Of a stretch of DNA of 64,000 bases, positions 22,817 to 35,698 are shown piece by piece. Every line of letters begins with the position of its first letter. Positions within the stretch are counted from its first letter, which is position 1. The DNA is from Earliella scabrosa (taxonomy: Eukaryota; Basidiomycota; Agaricomycetes; Polyporales; Polyporaceae). The stretch lies in assembly GCA_022605405.1 (NCBI GenBank), contig JABYQQ010000013.1:992001-1056000 (forward strand). Reading direction: 5' to 3'. Below the pieces are notes generated by a model. The model did not search any database. It worked only from the letters and a program-made list of their open reading frames with translations, and had not been told where the DNA came from. A program made the translations under genes and the position numbers.

Positions 22817-25734
22817 TCAAGATCCCCGCAGTTTGACCTTGACCTCTTTCATCCACTTCGACAAAGCTGTCCGGTTGTGGAGATAGATCTCGTCCAGAGC
22901 GGAGATATCAGTTGCAGCGACAGAAGGCCTCTGCGGCAACGATGGAAGCTCGAGCAGTTCTTGTCGTGGGGTCGATCGCCATCGCAGGGGACACAACGAA
23001 AGAGGGGTGACGGGGCACTCGACAGCCTCGCCAACAAACCGCAGTATCTGGAGCGCTGCGAAGCGTTCCCTCTCGGCTTCCGTCATCCGGTTACGCGACG
23101 AGGGTATTCCCTCGGCGAAGTCGTCGTCACTGGTGCGTTTGCGTTTTTTCCCGGCGGATGTATCTGGCAGTGGGCTAGTCGGGAAGAGGACTGGCGCGAG
23201 CAGTAACAGTTCAAACAGGGCGGTGAACTGCCATTCGCCAACTTAAGACAGACAGCGTTAGCTCTGGTAGACTAGGATGACACTGGCAAGGGAGCGCACG
23301 AACGTTTCTGGCTCTTCCTGGTAGTGAGCGCTAGCGCCATTCGTGACAGGAGTCTATCGACGACTAGATGGGAACCGTTCAAGAAGTTGGTCGCCACATC
23401 GTCGGTAAGACGGGCCAGTCGTCGGGTTAGTAGACTATGCGGCAGTGTATCATACATGAGGAAATGTCCTCCAACAGCAATGGTCTTCATAGGAGTATAG
23501 ACCATGTATAGTTGTCCCGGAGGTTGTATGCTAGGTGTGTCACGGTCAGGATCGGTTTAGCAGGAAGAGGTAGACGCACTTACAAGAGTGCACCAGGGCG
23601 CAAAACGAGGGAAGAGAAGTGAAAACTGGCTTGAAAGGCCCCCGGATGCGTTTTTGGTGGTAACATAGCAGCGGTCTGCAGGTTCTTGATCAGAGTTGTG
23701 TCGTTGCGTGGGGTGAGGAGCGTCCATATCTTCGCTCCACTACCGACGGAAACCCATGTCGCGGCGCCGCTGGCGTCATGGCGAACGTGAGTTAAGAAGC
23801 AGCCGGTCGTAGCCCGCGCCCAGTTGGAAAAGCGGCAGTGATCAAAGTATAACCCTGTGGGCCCGCGGCAGTCTTGCTGCGAGGCATTTGTCAGGGAGTT
23901 ATGTGACACGAAACCAAAATCGGCGGTAGCTCGCATGGCCCGCACGTCGTCAGAAATTGCCCTGAATATACATACTTCCCATCAGAACGAGTGAGTATAG
24001 ATAGACAGTCGATGCTTACTCGACGATCCACGGATGTTCCCCCTGTAGTACGGGATTTTGCACCAAACTCACACATTCGTTTGGCTGCTGCGAGGCCATG
24101 AAAAACTCCGATATGGTCCCGGAACAGGAGTAATCCGCAGGAGTGATCTTCTCCTCACGACGACCGTCTCTACGGCGTCGTGCGTCTAAAGGGAGCAATA
24201 TCATTTACAGAGCAGTAGTAACATGGGCGTGAAGGTCTTACCATGCCATTCGACTGACGCCTGCGGATAACCTCTAAGTTGACTCAGAACGTCAAGGTCC
24301 CACTCGTAGCACCCTTGCAAGTGGCACGGTTCGACGCAGACGCAGCGACCATCGGCAAGGGTTCGCCGAATTAGATCTATGACTTGCTGGCGCTCTGCAC
24401 GGTCTGGAGATGCAGACGTCAGAGTAATCCTGGTGACCACGGGAGAGTCGCTCCCAGGGATCGGCCGAGTTGCGTCCACCGAGTTTAGAGCAGCGCATTT
24501 GACCCATTCGAGATCAATGTCCTGATGGATCCGGTGAAAACCCAAGAAGTACGAGGAGTGAACGGATGCTGTGCCTACCTCGCGTCCTGCTTTAGGTTCG
24601 TCAATGATGAAAGGCAGCGGAGTGACTGGAGTGCCTGGCAACCCGAACCATGTGGCGGTGGGATGGTGACGATGTTTGGGATCTGCAGGAATCGAAGGTG
24701 ATTGCGGAGTGCATGAGGTGGAAGATGAGGGCAAGCGGGGGGGTCGTGAACTTGAATCCTGCGCCGATGAGCCCGACTCTAATGTTCCCGTCAGTCACAT
24801 AGCTTCTATGACCGGCACCTCAGGCAGACCTGACTCGGCCGGAAGACCAAAGTCTTCGTTTGCAGGAATTGCTTGCAGAGTTGGAGCAGGCGAGCCGGCT
24901 GTAGAAGCTGGCAGGAACTTCAAGAACTCCCCTGAGGTTTCGAATACTTGCTTCACTTGTTGTACTTTCCAAGTGGGGGAAGGGGTGATGCAATACACGT
25001 GTGGATCCTGGGAGGAAGGAGTGCTAGATATGTACGCCGCTATTCCGCGCCAGAACGCCACGAGAATGTCTGCTTGGGGGAGTTCGTTGTGGACGAGATT
25101 GCGCATGTCTTTTCGCACTTTGTTCCGGGCGCTCTTTCGGTACCACTGGATAGACGTTCCATTGAACGCCAGGCCTAGATCAGGAAACATGGGGTGTGCG
25201 CATGCAAACATGTGCTCTCTGTCTTGGGCAATGTCCGCCCATCTGTAGTCGATCCGACATATAGCAATCTTCAGCGCCCGGTGATTAACCCAGAGGTCCC
25301 CGGGTTCTCCGAAGCCGTCTAATGGAGGAACCGGGGCCCACACGATGACATTAGTGAAGTGACGGCTCTGTGCCTTCGCGAAGACGCGGTACATGAGAGC
25401 GGCAGGGCATTCTGCCTGGAGGGGAAACCACACGGCCTGGAGTACGGCAGGCGTAGCAGGCACAGAGCAACCTGCAGCATCGACGACCTGGACATGGCCC
25501 GATACTGCTGACATGAGACGGGGTCTAGTGTATATGTGGCTATTGCTACTCACAGAGAATCACAGGTGGACCGCCTAGGACTCGTATCATTGCAAGACGT
25601 TGTTCAACTTGGCCAGACGGTGGCGGTGGCGGTAGGAGTGCGCTGCGCGCGCCTCGATGATTCAACGCCTGCTTACGTAACGCCGCAGGCGCAGAGGATG
25701 CTGCGAGCTGAGCACCGTCGACAGTACTGCCCAC
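22817..25734 (-). CDS. JmjC-domain protein, possibly catalytically altered
   Basis: I read one multi-exon gene starting at 25,734 (MGSTVDGAQLAASSAPAALR). An intron joins VIL to LSGHVQVVDAAG, giving an N-terminal domain I do not recognise; a second intron joins GLPE to DSSSRPPRLPSSS. The C-terminal half is JmjC-like: GLYFDHCRFSNWA, TGCFLTHVRHDASGAATWV, GAKIWTLL, and later TIAVGGHFLMYDTLP with the likely distal metal His. Fungal relatives normally carry His-x-Asp in the first motif; here the residue two before Asp is Arg (23,781-23,783), with His immediately before it. A basic NLS-like run (KKRKRTSDDD) follows. JmjC enzymes are Fe(II)/2-oxoglutarate oxygenases, often histone demethylases. Whether the first half is the same gene is not certain; the reading frame supports it. 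Confidence 0.65.
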
Positions 25735-25805
25735 ACTACACAGCCTCTGAGCCCCTGCCAGCTTCGGTGTATATCTTCTCGTCTCGTCCCCCTCGGCCTC
25801 CGACC
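25735..25805. promoter_or_regulatory. 71-bp divergent promoter JmjC / VPS55
   Basis: The start codons of the JmjC gene and VPS55 are separated by only 71 bp, so core promoters or 5' UTRs of the two must overlap or extend into coding sequence. A short TATA-like run (GTATATC, about 25,770) lies inside. Both starts are my calls; the JmjC start is the less certain. Confidence 0.4.
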
Positions 25806-26368
25806 ATGGCTCACGCAGGCATTAAAAGTTCGTACTCCTCTCTCTGGGCGTGCCTCCAGGCATGTACTCAAGCCCGACTCCCAGCGGTCATCCTCCTCTC
25901 CTTCGTCCTGGCCGTTGGCTTCCTGCTCGTTATCCTCTCCTGTGCGCTCTGGGCAAACTGGCTTCCTCTCCTTGTTGGTGCGTGCAGCGTCTTCAGATAC
26001 CCGAGCTCGCTTGCTGAGGGTGCGCAATCACAGCCTTCACGTTCGTCCTCGCGCCCCTTCCGAACGCCATATTCGCCCGCTGCGGAGGCGACGACTTCTC
26101 AGCGGAATACGATGGCTCGGGGCCCGTTGACCTCGGCCGCTTCATCACTGCAACAGTTGTCGTGACTGGGTTCGCACTCCCATTGGTGCTCGCGCATTCC
26201 GAAGTGATTGCACGAGGAGCATGTGCGATGTCCATTGCTGGCGGAGCGTACGTCCTCTCATCCCTTCTGCATTGATGCTGCCCGCCTGACACGTCGTCCA
26301 GTCTCGTGTATGGTACCATCATGGCGTACAGCCAGACTTTCAAGGAGGAGAGCTCAGACTTCGAATGA
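25806..26368 (+). CDS. VPS55: Vacuolar protein sorting protein VPS55 (LEPROT family)
   Basis: A small tetraspanning endosomal membrane protein acting in late-endosome-to-vacuole traffic, in yeast in a complex with Vps68. Exons 25,806-25,827, 25,885-25,977, 26,034-26,247 and 26,302-26,368 give 131 residues, the normal family length. It reads MAHAGIKTVILLSFVLAVGF, then LSCALWANWLPLLVAFTFVL, APLPNAIFARCGGDD, FITATVVVTGFALPLVLAHS and ends AYSQTFKEESSDFE-stop. Four hydrophobic segments are clear. Three introns of 54-57 nt. It converges on TRS120 with 185 bp between stops. Confidence 0.96.
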
Positions 26369-26553
26369 AGTATATACATCTGCAACGGACGACCGGACTA
26401 TTACTATGCTACACCTCACAGAGGCCGTTGTACACTATCGTACTATTATCCGTGCGTCGTGATATCCTTGGCACCCATACCTGGCAGAACAAGCACGGCC
26501 GCCATCATAAATACGTCGTGAGCAGTCGAAGTGGTCCAGAGCGTTCTCCTATG

Positions 26554-29500
26554 CTATGAGGCACCGGAGACGTCTATGCGCATCTTCCCGTGGCCAACAA
26601 AAGCAGGACCATGAGGGCGTCCTAGAGCCTTGACCTCCGCAGCAAAGTCGAAACGACCGCAGGCGATGAAGGCCAGAGGTGTCTCCACCTCATGAGTCTC
26701 GCCCTTTTCCAACCGTCCCACCGAGATGTTGGTGAGTTCGCCTTGGTACACCACGTGTTCCACCGGTTCCAGGTGGAGGTTCAATGTCAAGACAAGGTCG
26801 GACGCTGCGTCATATCGTTAGAGGAGGGAAGGTGGCTGGACCATGCGCACTTACGCGATAGGTTGGTTATCGACGTGCGAAGGTACACGAACTCGTTCGC
26901 TTGCGGAAGGTATTTCGTCTTTGCCGGATCGACGGGGACAGGTTGCTCGTTTCCTGCGTCGTCGTATCGAACGAGATACATGCGCACTCGCGCAGTCTCG
27001 ACACGTAGAGCCTCCAACATAGGAAGGGTCATACGTTGCTGCCGGAGTGAGAGGTCACCAGCTCTTGTGCCTCCGTTCTGGAGCCAGTGGTCAGCAGCGA
27101 GACGGGATTGCGAACCATCACGCGCACCTCTCGCCATCGTCCATGCACGACCTTGAAGAGCTCTTCTCTGTACCAGAAGAGTTCCCTCTGTGAACGTTCT
27201 GCCTCGGGAGACAGCTTGGATGACGACACCACGTATTGTCTGTCAGAGAGCATAGGTATTGGTCGTGAGACATGTTCCTCAGATAGCGATATCTTCTTGA
27301 TTGGCAAGACAATGCTATGAACGGACACAGGTCAACCACGATACTTGATGTGGTGGGACGAAGCAACATACCGAGAGGTGGACCCGGGAGCCACGAGGGT
27401 GGTGATAGATGCGTGCTCCGCTCCTATGCAACAGTCAGTAGGCAGCTACTCGCCAGCAAACAAAGGATAACCGACCTTCCTGGTTGCGCTCAAAGGTGAC
27501 TTCGAACGGCAGGCCGTAGGTGTTCCGCACTTCGATCGAGAAGATGCACCAGTCCGCTATCTCGCCCACATGCAGTAACGCTTTCCGAGCCTTTGCATCT
27601 GCCGAGAAGTCCTCCTCATCCTTGGCGTAAGGAGGTAATGTTGTTGTCGCTCCAGAGTACGAGAGAATGTCCATGGCATGACACTCCAGCATGTGGTAGA
27701 CCGTCACCAGCACGGGATAAGAGAGCTGTCGGGTGTGGAAGACCTCGGGCGGTTCTTGTAAACTGTCTCGCGGTCGTCGGACGTATGCGTACGATACGTG
27801 TATTGCACCGTTCGTGCTAGCCCCGAAGTCAGCAATGGGCAGACTCCGCGAACAAAGGAAATGACGAACCAGCCAACCTTGCCGAAGCAGTTTACGGTGA
27901 TCACTCTCTTCTGACCAGGCCCGATCTCCTGGGACTCACGATCGCTGGCCCATGTGAAGACTGGACGATGTACGAGGTCAAACTCCGTCTCGTATGTCTC
28001 GAATACAGACATCTCGCCCTCTGCGAGGGCTTGCTGGGCGGGCGCAATCGTGGAGTCATCGAATGTCAGATGGATGAGGTCGATAGGAAGGGACGAGACG
28101 TTCTCCAATGTGATGCGAATGGTAGACCTGCAACAGGACGTAAGCGTTGTGTCCGCAGATAAGTGGTTGACAGACTGACATCTCTCCGTTGTACAGCATG
28201 ACCGCGCCGTGGGTCAGCGACGTTCGACGTATACGCAACAAAGGCTGCTCAGGAACGACAGTACACTCGATGAACTTGATGGCCCTCTTGGTCGAGGAGC
28301 TACCCGTCGTCGTTACCTGCGCGCTACCTCGTTTGCTAGACTTCTCCCATGGCCGGGAGTCGAGACCAGCATGCTTCGATCTTCCGGTTTCACACTCGAT
28401 GGCGCTCCGCCGCCGAGACTTGCGTTCTTCCTCCTCTTCGGTCGCGAGAGGTAGAACGAACTCGCGCGAGACACCGCCCGGAGCCTGGACAATACAACCA
28501 CGGATCGTGAGAGTCCCAGCTTCGGTCGCCTTGCCTCCAATGGTGACCGGATGGAAAGAATTTGCGGGTACTGTCACAGGGATAGGCTTCGATAGAAACG
28601 GTACGCCCGACGTGCTGAAAGATCGATCAACAGACGAAGTGGTCTTGAACCCGTTTTGCTACGAACCTGAGTTGTAGGCTTTGCAGTTCCAAGTCGAAGA
28701 CGTAGGGATTTCGCAGTGTGACGACCAGTTCGAATGGCTCGTTCTGGACCAAAACGGTCTTGGTCTGTGAAAATCTCGTCAGCGGACCTTGTACTACACT
28801 TACGACAAAAGAGATGCACAACCTGCTCCTGCATCATCTTGCGTGGATTGTACAAGAACGGATCTCGAACGCCGGTAATGATCGAGCTTGCGGCAACCGA
28901 GCCTTGAGACAGCAGAGACATAGGTTTCTCAATTGGGAGCCGGACGAGTGGTAACCTGAAATCAGTAGATCAGTCCGACTTTGAACACGATAGATAGCGG
29001 GCTGCTCATACGGTAGCACAGCAATGCCAGTGATAGGCTGACCGGACCAATAATCCACAGCACGCGTATCACCTCTGCGTTTCGCGGTGAGAAGCGCTTT
29101 GCCCGCCGCCGCATACATTGTATGCTGGTCATTGGGCGTCATGACCGGATGCAATAGCTTCAGCGAGGACAGCGCGAATTGAGCCACAGCGGAGTAATCT
29201 GTGGGTAGTCAATACCGTGAGCTCGCTTGTTGACGCTGAGGACGGCATACCAGGGAGTGCCTCGGCGACCGCGATTGCCTCGCGGATGATGTCCAACTGC
29301 AGCTCAGGCCAGCCGTAAGGCTCCTGAAGAGACTGCATGTCCTCCTCTTCATCCGCGTCCTCCGACTGTGACGAGTAGCTCTCCCTACTCGGTGCATTCG
29401 ACTCCAGCAGCTTGACAGCCTCGACATCGATGCCGTGCACTTTGCATACATGCTTGACGATGAGCAGTATGCTCTCGTTGCCTTCTGTCCGCTCGTTCTC

Positions 29501-31406
29501 CCTGATTCCCACCGTTCCTTGCGCGGTTGTCATGTTCAGGGAGTTGTTGCGATTCCCGAGCCCGGCACTTAGCACTCTCGCGCTGGCATTACCGGTCTCC
29601 TCGCGTCCACGCACGACCAGATCCATGATGGAAGCCATTACCTCTCGTAGGACATATGCCTCCTTCCGCACATGACCCAGTGCGCCGAACATAGCCGCAA
29701 GATACTGGAGTATGCGTATCCGTTCCCGTACGTCGAGATGCGATAACCAGGGCCCGTGTGCTTGTGAGACGGAAGCCGCGATTTGTGCACGAGTGATACC
29801 GGTGATCGATGTTAAGCGTTCCAAGGCGGCGTATGTGTTCCGAGCGCCCGAGCTTGAGATAGGACTGGCGTTGTTGGACAACGTCGCAGGGAGGAAAGGT
29901 GATGGACCCGGTTGGAGCATGGCTGTGAACGCGAGGGGTCCCCAGCCCTTTGAAGACCATACAGAATAGAGAAGGGTACTGTGGCGCAAGATTGAAGAGC
30001 AATAAAGATATGCGAGAAGAGATAGTGTGGCCTCCGGTTCGGAAGCAGGCACGGCTCGTTGGTAGAGAGCAGATGCTTGGGTAAGCTTGTCTGCGACATC
30101 CGACCAAGGGTCCCTGTCGTTAGCGATGCCATTCTGTGCAATGTCCGGTTAGCGAACGCGCGGTGGGATGATTGGGTTGAGATACGAACAACTCCATGGG
30201 TCGAAGACCACGCCTCCACTATTGGAATGGTAGCAAGACCCTCCAGGGCTGATGCGTGCCAGGCCACGTCCTGAGTTGACGACTTGAAAAGCGCGAGTGA
30301 TTCGTTGTACCTAACGCCATCACGCATTAGCAAACTTTCTGGCGTGTTGAGTCGCAGACCGACCAGATCGTGGCTTCCTCCAGTCTTCCAGCTAGCAAGA
30401 AAAAGTCCCCTAAGACCTTGAAGAAGCGACCGTGTGACGACGCTGCACCGATGGTTGTTGGTCTTTTCTTAGCGGGTGCTGGAGACACAGGTAGACTGGC
30501 ATGTCGATTAGGTAGCAGACCAGGACCCATGGTCGAGTTGCGCTTGAGACCTAGAGGTGACTTCGCCCGGAGTTGACCATTGAGATCCGGTTGACTATTG
30601 TGGGAGGGGAGTAACGGAAGAGAATCTCGTCTCGGTTCATCGTCAAGTGACCTGGGTAGCTCTGAGGAGGGCGGCAGATTTGGAAAGAGAGAGGCGTTGA
30701 GATATTCATTGCCGAGGGGGTTCTCCAGAGTTTGTGCCTGATTCGAGAGGTGAGTCCTTGTCATAGACCCAAACTTGGAGGACACGAACCACAGCACCAA
30801 GCTCGACGAGCACTTTGGAACACAGGTCGGCTATGAGAGTCCCTACATAAGTCGTCTTGTGTCCCATCACACTGGGGATAACCACCAGGCCAGGGAAGTT
30901 GTCGCCCAGATTCAAGTTAGTGGAGCTGTCGCTCTCCTCGAAAACAAAGCAATTGCTCGCTAGAGGAAACATGGACGATGGAGGAAATACCTCGTGTAGT
31001 GCCATCTGGAACTGCGCAAGGATTGTACCAAGGGAATCGTTGGGCGCACATGACGCAATGCCCACAACGGCGAGCGGAAAGTCTGATGTGCGAAAGAGAG
31101 CCAGGGGTGCATGGGAGTCGGGAGGTGGATGGGAGGGGTAGCTCAGATGCAGGTATCCGCTCGCGAGTTGGTGATTGGGCAGGAAACGAGCTGGATTCAC
31201 GGGCTGTTCAGCCGGGCAGCGTGAAAGTAGACGCGATCGCACTCACACCTCTCGTCCTTCACATCCGAGGTTATGTCCCCGAGTCGGATGGTATCAATGC
31301 TCCTAATGTCCTGTGCCCATCTCTCGAAGGTCGAACGGCGAATGTTCCCGACAGGAAGGAGAAGGACCCGGATCTGTGCGAGTGAGCCATAGGCAAATGA
31401 TTCCAT
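26554..31406 (-). CDS. TRS120: TRAPP II subunit TRS120 (TRAPPC9 family)
   Basis: A subunit of the TRAPPII tethering/GEF complex, which activates Rab11/Ypt31 at the trans-Golgi. The start at 31,406 reads MESFAYGSLAQIRVLLLPVG, followed after introns by the N-terminal domain (LASGYLHLSYPSHPPPDS; LAVVGIASC). The middle contains helical repeats (EREATVSL-like segments near 30,050-29,130) and the C-terminal half is a series of beta-sandwich-like segments, e.g. MENVSSLPIDLIHLTFDD and RVITVNCFGKVGW near 28,110-27,890. The protein ends RIDVSGAS-stop. Roughly ten to twelve introns; total near 1,300 residues, the expected size. It is divergent from PIK1, a functional partner in late-Golgi traffic. Confidence 0.88.
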
Positions 31407-31699
31407 GCAGAGCGAGCCTTGGTCGCGGCGGGAATGGGTGTTGCAGATAGTATCGACAGTAGGTGTCCGGAGAGGGTCTCAGAGCATGAAGACGTGGACG
31501 GTTCGTGAAGCAGGACGGTGGGGGTCCTGCTGTGAGTCTGCCCCAGCGGGAGTCGGAGAGGACGTCAAGGCGCTGAGCGCGTCACGGTCGGCGCGGTGGC
31601 CCTGAGATCACTGTCGCGTGTGGCCGCCTCCTGCCGCCTCGGAGTGCCTCAACGAGGGGGCCGGAAGCATTCAGACTCTCTCCTTGAGTCTGCTCGCCC
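31407..31699. promoter_or_regulatory. Divergent promoter TRS120 / PIK1
   Basis: The 293 bp between the start codons of TRS120 (31,406) and PIK1 (31,700) must serve both genes. I see no TATA box or a strong named motif; the segment is GC-rich with GGAG/CTCC tracts. The shared promoter matters because both products act at the trans-Golgi. Confidence 0.5.
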
Positions 31700-34600
31700 A
31701 TGTCGCATGCTCTCCTCCTACGTCTCTTCCTCTCCCCCTCCTTCTTCTCGGTACATGTTGCTTTGCAGTATCTTCGGATCTACGGAGACAACATCGGAAT
31801 CACCTACTACTTGACCCGGCGTCTCAGGGAGTTGGACACCCAGGAGTTGCGAGAAGTATGGGGTTTCATATGGTGAGCTTTCTGTGATACGCTACTCTTC
31901 AAGTTTATTCAGACCGGTATGTCTCCAGCCATCTACTCGTGACGAGACCATCCCAGTCCAAAGCACTGGAAAGCTTCGTGGTGGAGATTGCACACAAGTC
32001 TACCCACATCGCCATGCTGGTGTGTGTTCCCGCAGGTCACACATGAACATAACTCTGAGAAGTCCAGACTCTATGGTACATGCAAGCGTACCTGAAGGAC
32101 TTTTCCCAACAGCAGCAACGCGCAAATTCCGCTTCCTTCCTCATATGCCAACGGATCCTGCACGAATGCCATGAAGTCATATTCGGCGATCTCCCCACGG
32201 CCCCTTATTCCTCCCTCAGTTTAACCGCGCTGCTTGGTCCCTCTCGTAAGAAGGTAAGAGCGCATGCGCAACCAGCCTTGGTTGGTATTGGTATGGTGTT
32301 GGCCGGCGTTCCTGGCATGCCCGACTTGACCCAGATTATGGGACCGGTTGCGATCGAGCAAGGCCGTGTCGATGAGGAAGGCCAGGACATCAAGAGTATT
32401 GAACGGCCGGAGGATGATGGGACCATCGTGCGGTCTATTTCGTTGGGCTCCACGGAGGATAGCTACGGAGAGGACGACGACTCCGTCGGTTCTCCGGCTC
32501 TGGGCGAAGCGACCACCAACGATCCCCCAGACGGCACCGATGCTTCGCAGGGACCATCCGCGGTTCCTGGCCGCATGTCCAGGCGGCAGACCATTGCCGC
32601 ACAAACAAGTCCAGCTCTTCCACTACACCTCCGTGACGTCAGGAAGTCGAGGTTATCGCAAGACCCCTTCGGTCAGGAGGACACGCCCCCCTCTCGCACT
32701 ACCGTCGCTCCATCCCCTTTTCAATCTACTCCGTCATTTGCTTCACGGCATCCATACCGACCAAGTAGCCTCCCAGCTGCAGATTTGTTGCTGCAGAAGT
32801 ACGACTTCCACTCCCAAATGCATCTATTGCGAGGTCATTATTGTCGTTCCGAGGTACGTCAACTGTATGCATCGTGTAGACATTCGTTCGACTTCCTTTC
32901 AGGTACAATTCATACTCGCTTTGGAAAACATCTGCAACAAGCTGTTGGTCGTGCCTAAACCAGCTCGCGTGAGTGCTCTCCGAGCCGAATTGACTGGGCT
33001 CAATCATATGCTACCTGCTGAGGTCGGTTGTCATTCTGTGAATATCCGCACATGAACTCAAGTTGCAATTGTAAGATATGCATGCCAATGTGGTGTTCGT
33101 CTTCCGACGCTACCGACTCCTCTCAAGGCATTCCGGAACCCCATCACCGTATTGTCCGAATACCTCCAGGTGAAAGTGTGGTACTCAATTCAGCTGAACG
33201 CGCACCATACTTGCTGCTCATTGAGATACTCCACAACGACCTTGACTTCGACCCTGGGAAGCGTAGCAATAAGGAGATCCTCAAGAAGATCGTAGTGAAG
33301 GAGAACGAATCCAAAGGCACCTCCAAAGATTTGGTTTCCTTCGCGCGGAAGGACTCCTCTAAACCTAAACCTAGCCTCGTCATTCCTGACCATGTCAACG
33401 GCTCAGAAGTCGCGCTTGGGACGGATTCTAGTGAGGCGGAGCCGCCTGCATCCGCACCCTCAGCAACGCCGTCCTCTATGCTCTCTCCTTCCGAGCCCCC
33501 AGAAGAAGAAGAGATCGACCTTGTAGAGCAGCTCTTCGGCGACGAAAATTCACTCAAAGCGAATAATATCGATCTGTCGGACTCCATCGTTCTTCCCCCA
33601 CCTCTGAAGAACAAGGACCTTGACATGGTCGCCTGGTCACGCGCAGGCTCTAATCCCGATACGCCTCAACTCGACAAACCAGACCCCTTTGCAGCGCGTG
33701 CCCCTCCCATCAACCTCAGCCTCCCTCCATCGCGGGCCTCCCATTTACCCCCAAGCGATCCGAACACGCCCGCACGGCAGCAAGGCCACCCGTCAACGGC
33801 GCGGGTGCTTTCACTCGACGAGTACTCCGAACGGATGCGCACTGCCGCCGTGATGCTCGCGCAGCTCAACGCCAACCTCGTGCGAGAATCCTTTGCTCCT
33901 GTTCCAGGCTTGCCACCACCTCCAACCGACTCCTCCATACTCGGGGCCCCTCTCCGCTGGCTGCCCAATACGAGTTGGCTTCAGGGAGGTCCGGCAGGCA
34001 GCAACGGACAAGCTTCCGCACCTGGCGGTTCCGGCGAGCCTTCGGCTCATATGCCCATGCGTATGAAGCTGCAGGCTTCGGAGGCCGCAGCGATCAGGGA
34101 TAGGATTATGGAGGAGATGCTTGCGCTGGAGGAAGAGCGTATGGCACGGATGCGCGAAAACGGCGTCAACGAAGGATCTTTGAGGATCACTCCTGTCAAT
34201 GGTGATCTGAAGTCGGCCGAAGACGAGGGTATCATCCGGAGGGAGCTGAGTAAAGCGGACCCGTCCGCTGTCGTGTTCAGCGAGTCGTGGGCTGCGAAAA
34301 AGGTGAGACTCCTTATCGGTCACAAGCGAACATGGGCTAAATGCGCATCACGAAGGCACGCGTACGGCAAGCATCACCGTACGGACACCTTGGTATGTCG
34401 CTCGAGCGAGTCCACATCCGTGCTTTAGCTCATTGCTTCTTACAGCGAACTGGGACTGCGTGTCGGTCATCGTCAAGACTGGCGGCGATCTGCGACAGGA
34501 GCAGTTGGCGGTACAGCTCATCCAGGAGTTCGAGAAGATCTGGAAGGAGGAGAACTGCCAGTGTTGGGTGCGATAGTGCGTGTTCTCCTTCTGTCCGGCT

Positions 34601-35510
34601 TTGGTGTTGCTGAGGAGGGTACATGGAGTTTCCGAATATTGATCACGGGCAACTCGTCGGGTCTCGTCGAGACAATCACCGATGCCGTCTCAATACACTC
34701 GATCAAGAAAGCCGAGTACGCGCGACGGTTAGCTGAAGGTCGTCTTGGGCATGTCACCCTTCTCGACCACTTCAAGACGGTGAGCTGTCACGACTGATTA
34801 TCCACCCCTCGTCGCTCATTATCTCACCTCGCCGAAGACCTACGGAGACCCCGCCTCGGCGAAGTACGTTCGCGCGCAACGCAACTTTGCAAAGTCGCTT
34901 GCGGGATACTCGCTCGTCACGTACCTCCTGCAGATCAAAGATCGGCACAACGGCAACATCCTACTCGACCGCGACGGGCACCTGATCCACATCGACTTTG
35001 GGTTCATGCTCTCAAACTCCCCTGGCAACATCGGGTTCGAGGCAGCGCCATTCAAACTCCCGCTCGAGTACATCGAAGTCCTCGGCGGTTTGGATAGCCC
35101 CGCGTACCACGAGTTCCGGAAGCTGTTCAAGGAGGGGTTCGACGCCGCTCGCAAGCATTGCGACCGGATCGTCAGTGAGTACTTTTGGGTTCACGGGGTC
35201 CTGTGTAACTCTCGCTGACGTCAATGACTCCCAGCTCTGGTCGAGCTGATGCAGAAGGACTCGACGCTGCCGTGCTTCGCCGCCTTCGGCGAGCAGACGG
35301 CTCAGCTGCTTCGGGACCGCTTCCAACAGGGGCTCACTCAGGCTTCCGTTGAGGAACATGTCCAGCGTCTCATCGACACGTCGCTCGGTTCCAACTGGAC
35401 ACGGCTGTATGATTCGGTACGTCTCCTATTCTGGAATGACCGGAACAGCGACAACTGACAGCTATGGCGTCTGTTTTTAGTACCAATATTATTCGCAGTC
35501 CATCCTATGA
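31700..35510 (+). CDS. PIK1: Phosphatidylinositol 4-kinase PIK1 (type III beta)
   Basis: Makes PI4P at the Golgi and in the nucleus. The start at 31,700 (MSHALLLRLFLSPSFFS) leads straight into the lipid-kinase-unique region: VALQYLRIYGDNIGITYYLT, then CHLLVTRPSQSKALESFVVE and TLWYMQAYLKDFSQQ. A Ser/Pro/acidic linker follows, then the Pik1-specific motif PHHRIVRIPPGESVVLNSAE near 33,140. The catalytic domain (34,430 onward) shows the ATP-site VKTGGDLRQEQLAVQLIQEF, catalytic loop KDRHNGNILLD, the metal-binding HIDFGFMLSNSPG, and ends YQYYSQSIL-stop. Total near 1,080 residues with about eight short introns. I placed the start by matching the family's first residues; an upstream ATG is possible but not needed. 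Confidence 0.93.
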
Positions 35511-35698
35511 CGGGCGACGGCGACGCTACTACTGTTCGTATGTTAGATCATCCGCCACCATCGACACCGTCCATACGGAGGTGTCAGCACATATTGAACA
35601 GGATGACATATTACGAGGAGCACGAGCACGACATGCAAACGAGAGATCATAAATAATGAGAAGAGGGAAATACAAGACTATCAGGTCCTAGCTCGACT

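Noticed and set aside
24795..25734. A separate gene for the N-terminal part of the JmjC protein ending at the stop at 24,795
   Set aside because: A donor within GAGGTGCCG and an acceptor at GGCGCAG give an intron of about 60 nt that keeps the frame into the next long exon, so a single gene is more likely, though not proven.
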